A stretch of DNA of 8,346 nucleotides, taken from assembly GCA_002348425.1 (NCBI GenBank), contig DEBE01000254.1, positions 1-8,346 of the forward strand, in the 5' to 3' direction. Position 1 is the first letter of the stretch. Every line of letters begins with the position of its first letter. Source of the DNA: Alphaproteobacteria bacterium UBA2964 (lineage in GTDB: Bacteria; Pseudomonadota; Alphaproteobacteria; MPNO01; UBA2964). Of the stretch, positions 1 through 6,462 are shown piece by piece. Under the pieces are notes generated by a model. It worked only from the letters and a program-made list of their open reading frames with translations. It did not search any database and was not told the DNA's origin. The position numbers and the translations under genes are program-made.

Positions 1-1326
1 CCCGTGGTAGTCCGACCTCTCTATCGCAATATCTAGCACGCGTTCAAACTCTCCACTGTCGTATAACATTCCTTGCGGGTTCTTATATGGCAGCTGATCA
101 TTATGAATTAGGTTCATGCGTCTTAATTTAATGCGGTCGATTTTCAACTTTCTCGCCGCGGTATCGATTAGACGCTCTAAAGCAAATATACACTCCGGCC
201 TTCCTGCACTACGATACGGGTTAGTTGGCGGGGTATTGGTTAGACAAGCTTTGAGGTTGAAGCCTGCTGTTTTTATATCGTAAGGTCCAGTCGCTATGCC
301 GGCACCCTTCGACAAAGGGGCAAAAGAAACCGGGTAGCCACCGACATTGCTTATATTTTGGCCTTTTATCGCAAGAAATTTACCATTTTTATCAATAGCT
401 AATGAAAGTGAACTGATCAAATCTCGGCCTTGAAGGTCGCTCAACATACATTCACTGCGGTCAGCGGTCCATTTTATTGGTCGATTAAGATTCTTGGCAG
501 CATATAGTATCAGTGGAATTTCTGGGTAGACTCTATTTCGAGTACCATAATTTCCGCCAACATCTCCACATATTACCCGCATCCGTTTTTCGGGTACGCC
601 TGCAAGCAGTGCAAGCTCTTTGCGATGACGCAAAGCACCACCTCCGCCGGCATATAAAGAATAACTATCCGTCTCAATGTCGTAAATCGCCAAGCCAGAG
701 CGCGGTTCCATAGGAACACCTGTTACGCGGCCTACGTTTACCGTTAAATCAACAATATGGTCAGCCCCTTTAATTATTGCCTTCGTTTTTTCTAGGTTAC
801 CAAGCTCACTGTCCACACATAGGTTCTGATCTAAATCCTCCCAGAGTTGTGAGGATAACTCTGATTTTCTTGAGTCAGCGTTTGCTTCTAAAACTTCATA
901 TGACACTTTAATCTTTTCTGTTGCTTCCAAAGCTTGGTTGGCGGTATCAGCGACGACCATTGCTATCGCTTCTCCTACGAGATGAATTCGTTCTAATGGT
1001 AATGGAAACTGTTCTCTAACATTAGGCTGCGTACCATCCGGGCCGAATAACTTAGGGTCAGTCTTGGCGCTGGGAATAGGATTGTTTTGTAATGGTGGAA
1101 GCCCTCTGTTTTGCCAATCACGACCGGTTAAAACTAGGAGAACTCCGGGCATAGATGCGGCTACTGAGGTGTCGATATTTTTTAATATTGCGTGTGCATG
1201 TGGGGACCTCAGCATTGCTGCATAGGCCTGTTCGGCAATATTGTTATCGTCGCTAAATTTCCCGTTTCCTGTCACTAGCCGCAGGTCCTCATTGCGGATA
1301 AACGGTTTTCCTATATTTTTATACAT
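1..1326 (-). CDS. Molybdopterin-binding large subunit, xanthine dehydrogenase / CoxL form II-like family (partial, C-terminus outside window)
   Basis: The minus-strand frame is open from an ATG at 1326-1324 to position 1, giving 442 codons of a family of roughly 750-800 residues, so the C-terminal part with the catalytic glutamate is missing. The N-terminus is typical (MYKNIGKPFIRNEDLRLVTG). Residues about 15-130 match the aldehyde oxidase/xanthine dehydrogenase a/b hammerhead domain, including RSPHAHA and the VGEAIAMVVAD segment. The Mo-cofactor-binding domain follows, with a glycine loop (227-230), CGDVGGNYGTRN (253-264) followed by YPE, and PYRSAGRPE (370-378). The last aligns with the active-site loop that is AYRGAGR in form II CoxL-like enzymes and AYxCSFR in genuine CO dehydrogenase, so CO oxidation is unlikely and the substrate is unknown. 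The family hydroxylates aldehydes, N-heterocycles or related carbon centres and works with FAD and 2Fe-2S subunits, none of which is visible here. No strong Shine-Dalgarno sequence precedes the ATG. It is divergent from the bis-MGD enzyme gene. Confidence 0.92.
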   Translation of the reverse strand, partial: MYKNIGKPFIRNEDLRLVTGNGKFSDDNNIAEQAYAAMLRSPHAHAILKNIDTSVAASMPGVLLVLTGRDWQNRGLPPLQNNPIPSAKTDPKLFGPDGTQPNVREQFPLPLERIHLVGEAIAMVVADTANQALEATEKIKVSYEVLEANADSRKSELSSQLWEDLDQNLCVDSELGNLEKTKAIIKGADHIVDLTVNVGRVTGVPMEPRSGLAIYDIETDSYSLYAGGGGALRHRKELALLAGVPEKRMRVICGDVGGNYGTRNRVYPEIPLILYAAKNLNRPIKWTADRSECMLSDLQGRDLISSLSLAIDKNGKFLAIKGQNISNVGGYPVSFAPLSKGAGIATGPYDIKTAGFNLKACLTNTPPTNPYRSAGRPECIFALERLIDTAARKLKIDRIKLRRMNLIHNDQLPYKNPQGMLYDSGEFERVLDIAIERSDYHG

Positions 1327-1389
1327 GTTAGCTAGGATACTTTTCAGATGGTGGTCAGGCAACTAAATGGAATAAGATCTAATATACAA

Positions 1390-1406
1390 ATTAATTTTCA
1401 ATTAAT
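1390..1406. promoter_or_regulatory. Inverted repeat in divergent promoter region
   Basis: ATTAATT and AATTAAT, 7-bp perfect arms separated by TTC, lie near the centre of the 101-bp gap between the two divergent molybdoenzyme genes. The position is suitable for an operator shared by both promoters. The composition is all A/T, so chance is a real alternative. I see no convincing -35/-10 pair in the gap. Confidence 0.25.
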
Positions 1407-1433
1407 AATTCCATAATAAGTTAAATTATGAGT

Positions 1434-1438
1434 AAGGG
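1434..1438 (+). promoter_or_regulatory. Ribosome binding site favouring the internal ATG at 1446
   Basis: AAGGG lies 7 nt before the ATG at 1446. The upstream in-frame ATG at 1428 has only AT-rich sequence before it. The downstream start is therefore preferred, which removes six residues (MSKGVK) from the longest reading. Confidence 0.5.
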
Positions 1439-1445
1439 TGTTAAA

Positions 1446-3758
1446 ATGGTAACCGAAACATTTCGCAATTCTTCACATTGGGGGGCATTTTATGCAGAGG
1501 TTGAGAATGGTCGTGTTAAGGATGTGCGCCCATTTGAGGAGGATCCCAATCCGTCCGCGATGCTTCGCTCGATTCCACATTCTGTGCACGCAGAGACACG
1601 TGTCGCGAAACCATATGTGCGCGAGGGATGGCTCAATGGGGACAAAAATTCTGGAGAGGGACGTGGTCGAGAACCCTTTATAGCTGTTAGCTGGGAAAAA
1701 GCATTCGATCTTGTTTCGGGCGAATTAAAACGAGTTAAAGAAACTTATAGCAGCGACGCAATCTTGGGGGGGTCTTACGGCTGGTCTAGTGCGGGAACAT
1801 TTCATCATGCGAGGGTGCAGCTTAGACGGTTCTTGTTTGCGTTTGGTGGATGTGTAGATCAGTCTTCGAACTATAGCTTTGGTTCTGCTATGGCCTTTGT
1901 ACCCCACATTGCTGGCGATATGCGAACGGTCACCGGGCCCATAACATCTTGGTCAGCCATTGTTAAAAACACGAAAAATTTGGTTGTATTTGGAGGAATT
2001 AATCCAAAAAACATGCAAGCAGCACGAGGTGGAAATGTCGCGCATGAATTTATTCCCTCAATGAAACAGCTTGCCGACGCTAATGTGAACGTCGTCAACA
2101 TAAGTCCGTGTCGAGATGATGTATCTGCGTTTCTGAAACCAAGTTGGCTGCCTATTCGTCCCAATACTGATACCGCGCTTATGCTCGCACTTACGCATAC
2201 TCTGATTTCAGAAAACCTCCATGATAAGGAGTTTCTCGAAAATTATTGCGAAGGAGCAGACCGGGTTATTCCCTATATTATGGGTGAAACCGACGGTCAG
2301 CCGAAAGACGCAAGCTGGGCTGCGAGTATCACTGAAATTGATCCACAGGATATTCGTAGTTTAGCTCTGCAGATGGCCGCAAGCCGGACAATGTTATCAG
2401 CAACTTGGTCCTTACAGCGTGGAGACCATGGAGAACAACCTTATTGGGCTTTAATTTTATTAGCCTGCACTCTGGGTCATATAGGGTTGCCGGGAGGAGG
2501 GTTTTCATTTGGGTATGGGTCTACGGGGGGTATGGGAAATGTTCCCCCCAAATTCAACCCCCCTTCACTGAGTGCCGGCCGTAATCCAACAAATTATGCT
2601 ATTCCTGCGGCCCGCATTGCGGATGCACTTCTCGAACCTGGAAAGGTGATTGAGTATAATGGTAAGAAGATCACCTTTCCTGATATTAAAATGATATATT
2701 GGGCAGGAGGTAACCCCTTTCACCACCACCAAGATATAAATCGATTGCGACGCGGGTGGCAACGGCCAGAGACCATTATTGTCCATGAACCTTGGTGGAC
2801 GGCTACAGCTCGACATGCGGATATTGTTCTCCCTGCTACTACGACACTAGAACGCAATGATTTTGGGTGTGCTGCTAGAGACCCTTATTTAGTTGTAATG
2901 GAGAAGGCTATTGAGCCAATTGATGAGGCCAAAAATGATTTCGATATTTTATGTGAACTTTCTTCAAGACTCGGCTGTGAAATGGAGTTTACTGAAGGTC
3001 GCGATGAGGATGGTTGGCTTAGGTACCTTTATGATAGTTGTCGCGAGGGAGCCAAAACTAATGAAGCAGCAATGCCGGATTTTAATACGTTCTGGAAGAA
3101 AGGTTTTTATAAAATTCCGGATCGACAGCTTGAATATACCTTGTTTATGGATTTTCGAGAAGATCCCGTAGAAAACAGATTAAAAACACGGTCAGGAAAA
3201 TTTGAGCTATATTCCACCAAAATAGAAAAATTCGATTACGATGATTGTCCTCCCCACGTTACTTGGTTTGAGCCAGCAGAATGGCTTGGTTCCGATAAGA
3301 CTGAGACATATCCATTGCACCTTATGTCAAGCCAGCCAAAGGATCGTTTGCACAGTCAAATGGACGACGGGCCAGTAAGCATTGAAACTAAGGTTTCTGG
3401 AAGAGAGCCAATTGAGATCAATCCGGTAGATGCAGATGAAAGAGGAATTGAGGAAGGTCAGATCGTAAGGGTTTTCAATGATCGCGGCCATTGTTTGGCT
3501 GGAGCGCTTTTGAATAATGATATTAGGCCAGGAGTTGTAAGACTTTCTGCGGGTGCATGGTATGACTCTAATTATGGTGAGCCAGGTTCCTTAGAAATTC
3601 ACGGAAATCCAAATGTTTTAACTAGGGATTATGGAACATCGAGGATTGGTCAAGCTCCAACTTCTACAACAGCGCTCGTCGAAGTAGAAGTTTATAAAGA
3701 AATAGCTCCCAAGATAAACGTATATTCTCTGCCTAAGATGGTTAATTTAGAGACTTAA
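1446..3758 (+). CDS. Cytoplasmic bis-MGD molybdoenzyme, biotin sulfoxide / DMSO / TMAO reductase group
   Basis: This gene encodes 770 residues from the preferred ATG at 1446 (776 from 1428), full length for the BisC/DorA/TorA group, which reduces S- or N-oxides. There is no N-terminal CxxCxxxC cluster (the first Cys is residue 136), so no 4Fe-4S centre, as expected for this group. There is also no twin-arginine signal, so the enzyme should be cytosolic like BisC, not periplasmic like TorA or DorA. GGSYGWSSAG (108-117) carries the equivalents of DMSO reductase Tyr114 and Trp116 (Y111, W113). The YSFG serine (S144), 31 residues after that Trp, is the expected Mo ligand. Cofactor-binding segments include WAGGNPF (419-425), HEPWWTATARHADIVLPAT (447-465) and SSQPKDRLHSQMDDG (628-642). 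Tyr111 favours S-oxide over N-oxide reduction by analogy. Position 118 is Thr where I recall Arg in the family motif SAGRFHH. No electron-donor partner gene is visible. The substrate is unproven. Confidence 0.9.
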   Translation: MVTETFRNSSHWGAFYAEVENGRVKDVRPFEEDPNPSAMLRSIPHSVHAETRVAKPYVREGWLNGDKNSGEGRGREPFIAVSWEKAFDLVSGELKRVKETYSSDAILGGSYGWSSAGTFHHARVQLRRFLFAFGGCVDQSSNYSFGSAMAFVPHIAGDMRTVTGPITSWSAIVKNTKNLVVFGGINPKNMQAARGGNVAHEFIPSMKQLADANVNVVNISPCRDDVSAFLKPSWLPIRPNTDTALMLALTHTLISENLHDKEFLENYCEGADRVIPYIMGETDGQPKDASWAASITEIDPQDIRSLALQMAASRTMLSATWSLQRGDHGEQPYWALILLACTLGHIGLPGGGFSFGYGSTGGMGNVPPKFNPPSLSAGRNPTNYAIPAARIADALLEPGKVIEYNGKKITFPDIKMIYWAGGNPFHHHQDINRLRRGWQRPETIIVHEPWWTATARHADIVLPATTTLERNDFGCAARDPYLVVMEKAIEPIDEAKNDFDILCELSSRLGCEMEFTEGRDEDGWLRYLYDSCREGAKTNEAAMPDFNTFWKKGFYKIPDRQLEYTLFMDFREDPVENRLKTRSGKFELYSTKIEKFDYDDCPPHVTWFEPAEWLGSDKTETYPLHLMSSQPKDRLHSQMDDGPVSIETKVSGREPIEINPVDADERGIEEGQIVRVFNDRGHCLAGALLNNDIRPGVVRLSAGAWYDSNYGEPGSLEIHGNPNVLTRDYGTSRIGQAPTSTTALVEVEVYKEIAPKINVYSLPKMVNLET

Positions 3759-3774
3759 TTTATTTAAAACAATT

Positions 3775-3813
3775 AAAATAGCGCATCCCAACTAGTGGGA
3801 TGCGCTATTTTTT
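3775..3813. terminator. Strong intrinsic terminator, probably bidirectional
   Basis: A perfect 16-bp stem (AAAATAGCGCATCCCA at 3775-3790 pairing with 3796-3811) has a 5-nt loop, ACTAG, and a T-run at 3808-3813. It begins 16 nt after the stop of the bis-MGD enzyme gene. The A-run on the left arm gives a short U-tract on the minus strand, where it sits 22 nt beyond the end of the 72-residue gene, so it can end both convergent transcripts. Confidence 0.92.
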
Positions 3814-3832
3814 AACATTAAAAAATTTATTT

Positions 3833-4051
3833 CTAACGTTTTATACAGTAAATTGCGATAAAGACTGCAATTACGCCTACTAACCCGGCGCCCGAAAATT
3901 GATTGATTAAGCCAATCAAATTACCTGCAACGTCAGAGTTTACAAAAATTAACGCCTTGGGGAACAGAACTTGTAAAACAATTCCAAGCCCAATTAACAC
4001 TAAGGCAAATTCAATTAACTGTTTTAGCCATCCTCTTACAGTATCAATCAC
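3833..4051 (-). CDS. Small two-segment membrane protein, copy 1 of a tandem paralogous pair (unknown function)
   Basis: This gene encodes 72 residues from a GTG start at 4051-4049, chosen because a strong Shine-Dalgarno sequence (AAGGAGA, 4065-4059) lies 7 nt upstream. I do not recognise the family. The protein has a short amphipathic N-terminus, a hydrophobic segment at about 12-30 ending in QVLF (27-30), a hydrophobic linker with DVxGN (40-44), then GLVGVIA (56-62) opening a second membrane segment (about 56-70) and a basic end (KR). It aligns along its whole length with the 79-residue protein encoded just upstream on the same strand. By hand I count about 27 identities in some 67 aligned positions, with identical residue numbering from D40 to A62. 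That conservation and the good ribosome site argue that it is a real gene. The bidirectional hairpin at 3775-3813 lies downstream. No enzyme motif is visible. Confidence 0.78.
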   Translation of the reverse strand: MIDTVRGWLKQLIEFALVLIGLGIVLQVLFPKALIFVNSDVAGNLIGLINQFSGAGLVGVIAVFIAIYCIKR

Positions 4052-4173
4052 TAGAGTCTCTCCTTAATTTGCTAAAAAAAGTAGCATTTTTTCCTCTTGA
4101 ACAAATGCCGATCTTATCCCTAGATTAAGTTTATTATGTTCTTCAGTTTCTTTAAAAGCCTTAAACTTATATT
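4052..4173. other. Intergenic spacer between the paralogous small genes
   Basis: This 122-bp AT-rich spacer contains the ribosome binding site of the 72-residue gene at its left end (4059-4065). I found no convincing terminator or promoter, so cotranscription of the two small genes is possible but not shown. Confidence 0.5.
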
Positions 4174-4413
4174 TTAGTCATCTCTAAATGGTCGCTGTCT
4201 CATTATCAGCCACGCCGCTACCAACGCAGCAATAACACCAACAAGGCCCTCTTTACCAAATGCACCGGCAATTTGTCCTATATTGCCGATAACATCTATT
4301 CCAAAAAGAGAGACAACTCCCGACCCAAATAAAACTTGAGCTACTGTCAATAACGCAATAGTCAGTATCCCAAACTCTAAAAGAGCTTTAAGTGGTTTCA
4401 TTAAGTAATCCAT
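4174..4413 (-). CDS. Small two-segment membrane protein, copy 2 of a tandem paralogous pair (unknown function)
   Basis: This gene encodes 79 residues from the ATG at 4413-4411, preceded by AGAGG (4423-4419) with a 5-nt spacer. It has the same architecture as its neighbour: N-terminal KPLKALLEF, a first hydrophobic segment at about 11-29 ending in QVLF (26-29), DVIGN (40-44), then GLVGVIA (56-62) and a second segment to about 70. It differs in a longer charged tail (MRQRPFRDD). By the positive-inside rule the basic C-terminus is probably cytoplasmic, which with two membrane segments would place both ends inside; this is inference. The upstream AT-rich region probably holds its promoter. I know of no characterised family it fits. 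Candidate roles such as a membrane scaffold or a small subunit of a larger complex are speculation. Confidence 0.78.
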   Translation of the reverse strand: MDYLMKPLKALLEFGILTIALLTVAQVLFGSGVVSLFGIDVIGNIGQIAGAFGKEGLVGVIAALVAAWLIMRQRPFRDD

Positions 4414-4441
4414 AGTTACCTCTGCTTGTTAAAGCACACGA

Positions 4442-4469
4442 ATCCTATACGGAAAATTGTTAACTTGAA
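4442..4469 (-). promoter_or_regulatory. Possible promoter of the paralogous small-protein genes
   Basis: On the minus strand, TTCAAG (4469-4464) and TAGGAT (4447-4442) are separated by 16 bp and lie about 30 bp upstream of the ATG at 4413. The match to the sigma-70 consensus is weak in both boxes, so this is only the best candidate in the area. Confidence 0.22.
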
Positions 4470-4738
4470 AAGAACATTGTATAGAAAAATTTATATTTGC
4501 TTTTACTTTTAATTTATTTTAATTATTTAATATTTATTATTGAGTAAGTCTTTATATAAATAATATATAGAAAAAATTTTTTTTTTATTTCCACGAATCA
4601 ATCAAAAAGTTTTTTTTATATTTATAGTTAAAAAAATCAATAAATCATCGTTTCTCAGGAATTAATATCATGGCTCTACAAATTTTAGTTTCTAATATTC
4701 CTAGAATACTATTAAGTAGTTGATCTATTTAATAAAAA

Positions 4739-4767
4739 TTAAGTATTTTCCTCTTATTTTTTATAAA
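4739..4767 (+). promoter_or_regulatory. Possible sigma-70-type promoter of the YCII gene
   Basis: TATAAA (4762-4767) matches five of six -10 consensus bases and lies 17 bp after TTAAGT (4739-4744), a poor -35 box. The -10 box ends 48 nt before the proposed ATG. In such AT-rich DNA, -10 matches are common by chance. Confidence 0.28.
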
Positions 4768-4800
4768 GAAAAACCTAAATTCTCTTATTTTCGTGCAAAA

Positions 4801-4805
4801 AGGAG
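4801..4805 (+). promoter_or_regulatory. Ribosome binding site fixing the YCII gene start
   Basis: AGGAG lies 10 nt before the ATG at 4816, and the start chosen gives the family's usual N-terminus (MLY). The in-frame open sequence upstream to 4720 lacks a ribosome site and is rich in Lys, Phe and Tyr from AT-rich non-coding DNA, so it is excluded. Confidence 0.6.
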
Positions 4806-4815
4806 TACTTTTGCA

Positions 4816-5130
4816 ATGCTTTATATGTGTTATGGGGTTGATGCGCCAGATGGCGCAAAAAAGCGAGAATTGGCTCGAAACGATCATTTTGAGTATTTGG
4901 AAACTCACAAAGACATATTGTTACTAGGTGGTGCTACATTGGAGGATGAGACTGATATAAGGCTTGGTAGCTGTCTAATTATAAATGTACCAAGTCGAGA
5001 AGCGGCTGATGCTTTTGCAGATGGCGAGCCCCTAAGAAGGGCAGGCGTGTTTAAGTCATATACAGTTGTAAGGATGCGACGTGGTCAATGGAATCCGGGT
5101 GCAGCTCCGCTTACACCGGAGGGTAACTAA
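4816..5130 (+). CDS. YCII (YciI-like) family protein
   Basis: This gene encodes 104 residues and fits the YCII-related domain (usually 90-110 residues), a ferredoxin-like alpha+beta fold found as dimers and fused or linked to many small-molecule pathways. Visible hallmarks are an N-terminal beta-strand MLYMCYG, the conserved His in RNDHFEYL (H24), LLLGGATLED (36-44), a central strand SCLIINVPS (52-60), the AADAFADGEPLRRAGVFKSYTV helix-strand region (63-84), and the tail RRGQWNPGA (88-96). In the family the His and an Asp are the proposed active-site residues. Here D69 is kept, and E71 stands where many members have Asp before Pro. The biochemical role of the family is poorly defined, so none is assigned. 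The stop codon shares four bases with the stop of the convergent protease gene, and no terminator separates them. Confidence 0.9.
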   Translation: MLYMCYGVDAPDGAKKRELARNDHFEYLETHKDILLLGGATLEDETDIRLGSCLIINVPSREAADAFADGEPLRRAGVFKSYTVVRMRRGQWNPGAAPLTPEGN

Positions 5131-5975
5131 CGCCAACGATTTCTAACAATACAAAATACCTTGGTAACTGTGAGACTTTGACGGAGGCTGTCTCCGGTCC
5201 TTGAAAAGTTAGTTTTATGAACCGATAAATTAGACTTGGCTTTTCCAACTTGATTGTTATTCAATCCTACACCCTTTAGAATATATAAAAGACTTTGAGG
5301 AGTAGATGAGTATGATCGTCCCCGTCTTGGAGCACCTGCGACATGCACTCCTATTATTAGCCCGTTTTTATCAACCCATGGACCTCCACTGATGCCGCCG
5401 AGGTGGGTCCCTCTATCAGGTATCCGATTAATTTGAGCCCAAGCCACTACGGGCTCCCTAGTCGAATATCGACCTTTTACTGCCATTGTACGCCGACCAA
5501 TTACTTTTGCATGGACATCGCCAGGTTTTCCCTTGGGAAATCCGAATGAATAGCCATCCTGCCCGCGGAATATACGTGTTCCAATTCCTGGTAATGGTTG
5601 GGCTCCATAATTAGTTTGTAATATGCTTATATCAGCATTGGGGTGATGCACTATACGTCTGACTTGCGTAAATCTTTTAGTACCGGTTTGGAGTGCAATC
5701 TTTTCACAACCATCTGCTACATGGCGAGCTGTAACCCATATTCCGTCTTTTGCAACTGAAAAAGCGGTGCCAGTCGAGGACTTTTTTGTATCCTCCAAGG
5801 TAATGGATAAGACAGGTCCTGCTGAGGGTGGCAGTGGTTGGTTTCTTGGTGGTTTGACTGTTTCTATTGGTGGACGACGTATCGCATTAGACTGGTCGTT
5901 TCCGAAAGGAGAGTATTTTCCCAATAAGGCAATTACTATCAGGGTGCAGACGGCTAAAATATCCCAAATACGCAT
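5127..5975 (-). CDS. Membrane-anchored trypsin-like serine protease
   Basis: This gene encodes 282 residues. An N-terminal hydrophobic segment (about 5-19) with few charges before it acts as a signal anchor or signal peptide. A proline-rich linker (about 34-53) follows, and then a chymotrypsin-fold (S1-type) domain at about 54-232, expected outside the inner membrane. The triad is complete: His85 in TARHVADGC, Asp115 in NADISIL and Ser196 in GGISGGPW. TGTAFSV (68-74) is the usual strand before the His, and GLIIGVHVAG (205-214) follows the Ser. There is no PDZ domain, so it is not a full DegP/HtrA protein. The tail (233-282) is basic and without recognisable domain. The ATG at 5975-5973 lacks an obvious ribosome site, but the gene starts 15 nt after the DUF350 stop, so translational coupling in an operon is likely. 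The substrate is unknown. Confidence 0.9.
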   Translation of the reverse strand: MRIWDILAVCTLIVIALLGKYSPFGNDQSNAIRRPPIETVKPPRNQPLPPSAGPVLSITLEDTKKSSTGTAFSVAKDGIWVTARHVADGCEKIALQTGTKRFTQVRRIVHHPNADISILQTNYGAQPLPGIGTRIFRGQDGYSFGFPKGKPGDVHAKVIGRRTMAVKGRYSTREPVVAWAQINRIPDRGTHLGGISGGPWVDKNGLIIGVHVAGAPRRGRSYSSTPQSLLYILKGVGLNNNQVGKAKSNLSVHKTNFSRTGDSLRQSLTVTKVFCIVRNRWR

Positions 5976-5990
5976 AATTGTATGAAGTAT

Positions 5991-6404
5991 CTATCCGGCG
6001 ATGGCGGCGGCGTTAATAAACGCGACAGATAACTTGACCGCTATGACAAGAATCGAAGCGCCCATTTCATCCGCCTCAATTCTTTTTGGTAGATCTTTAA
6101 GTAAAAGATCTGCTAATCGAAAAGCCAGCAGTTGAATTACCAAGGCTACTAATCCCCAAAGAATAATATCTAGTAAGCCTACGCTTGTCGCCATACAAAA
6201 TGCTAACGGTATGGCTAGGCCTAGTATAGCCCCGGCAAAGGAGCTGGCTGCGGCGGAGTTGCCCTGACGAATTAGTTTTATCTCATCCCAGGGAGTAATT
6301 AATTGGTAAACCCAAATACCGATGCCAAGCATTGCCATTGTGACCGAAAAATGCAAAAGCAGGGTTGGAAAACCATTTAAGAGGCTTTGTAAAATTGGGT
6401 CCAT
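5991..6404 (-). CDS. DUF350 (YjfL-type) integral membrane protein
   Basis: This gene encodes 137 residues, the normal length for a single-domain DUF350 protein. Four hydrophobic segments are visible at about 13-37, 52-75, 77-103 and 113-135. Diagnostic family sequence includes ITPWDEIKLIRQGNSAAA (36-53), GAILGLAIPLA (58-68), WGLVALVIQLLAF (83-95) and LPKRIEADEMGASILVIAVKL (105-125). The family is inner-membrane and of unknown biochemical function. In enterobacteria the YjfL homologue lies near a glutathionylspermidine-synthetase-like gene, but no such gene is present in this window. It is the first gene of a leftward pair with the anchored serine protease 15 nt downstream, which suggests joint action at the membrane. 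AGGA lies 11 nt before the ATG, a weak and distant ribosome site. The gene is divergent from the OCD-like gene across a 188-bp gap. Confidence 0.92.
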   Translation of the reverse strand: MDPILQSLLNGFPTLLLHFSVTMAMLGIGIWVYQLITPWDEIKLIRQGNSAAASSFAGAILGLAIPLAFCMATSVGLLDIILWGLVALVIQLLAFRLADLLLKDLPKRIEADEMGASILVIAVKLSVAFINAAAIAG

Positions 6405-6462
6405 TGTTTTTCTGGTCCTATCTTTCTAATAAAAACATTTTTAAAAAATTTATAACTGCCTG

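Larger units (their letters stand above)
4424..4815. other. Extremely AT-rich intergenic region
   Basis: This stretch of nearly 400 bp between divergent genes is almost entirely A/T. It includes an A6T10 run (4571-4586), A5GT8 (4605-4617) and A7 (4630-4636), typical of intrinsically bent, nucleosome-free-like DNA in bacteria. It probably contains the promoters of the small membrane protein genes (leftward) and of the YCII gene (rightward). No RNA gene, repeat family or convincing protein gene is visible. A 17-codon open frame at 4670-4723 is discussed separately. Confidence 0.6.

Noticed and set aside
1..1326. Genuine aerobic CO dehydrogenase (coxL)
   Set aside because: The active-site loop reads PYRSAGR and lacks the AYxCSFR signature of CO-oxidising enzymes.
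1871..2164. 97-residue open frame antisense to the bis-MGD enzyme gene
   Set aside because: Shadow of a strongly supported coding frame; no ribosome site or domain.
4071..4092. Small hairpin with a T-run between the paralogous genes
   Set aside because: Only a 4-bp stem (GCTA/TAGC), with the T-run on the plus strand where no gene needs a terminator.
4720..4815. N-terminal extension of the YCII protein
   Set aside because: Lys/Phe/Tyr-rich translation of AT-rich DNA with no ribosome site; the family N-terminus begins at the ATG at 4816 behind AGGAG.
5767..5985. 72-residue plus-strand frame inside the protease gene
   Set aside because: Complement of the proline-rich linker and anchor region; no independent support.
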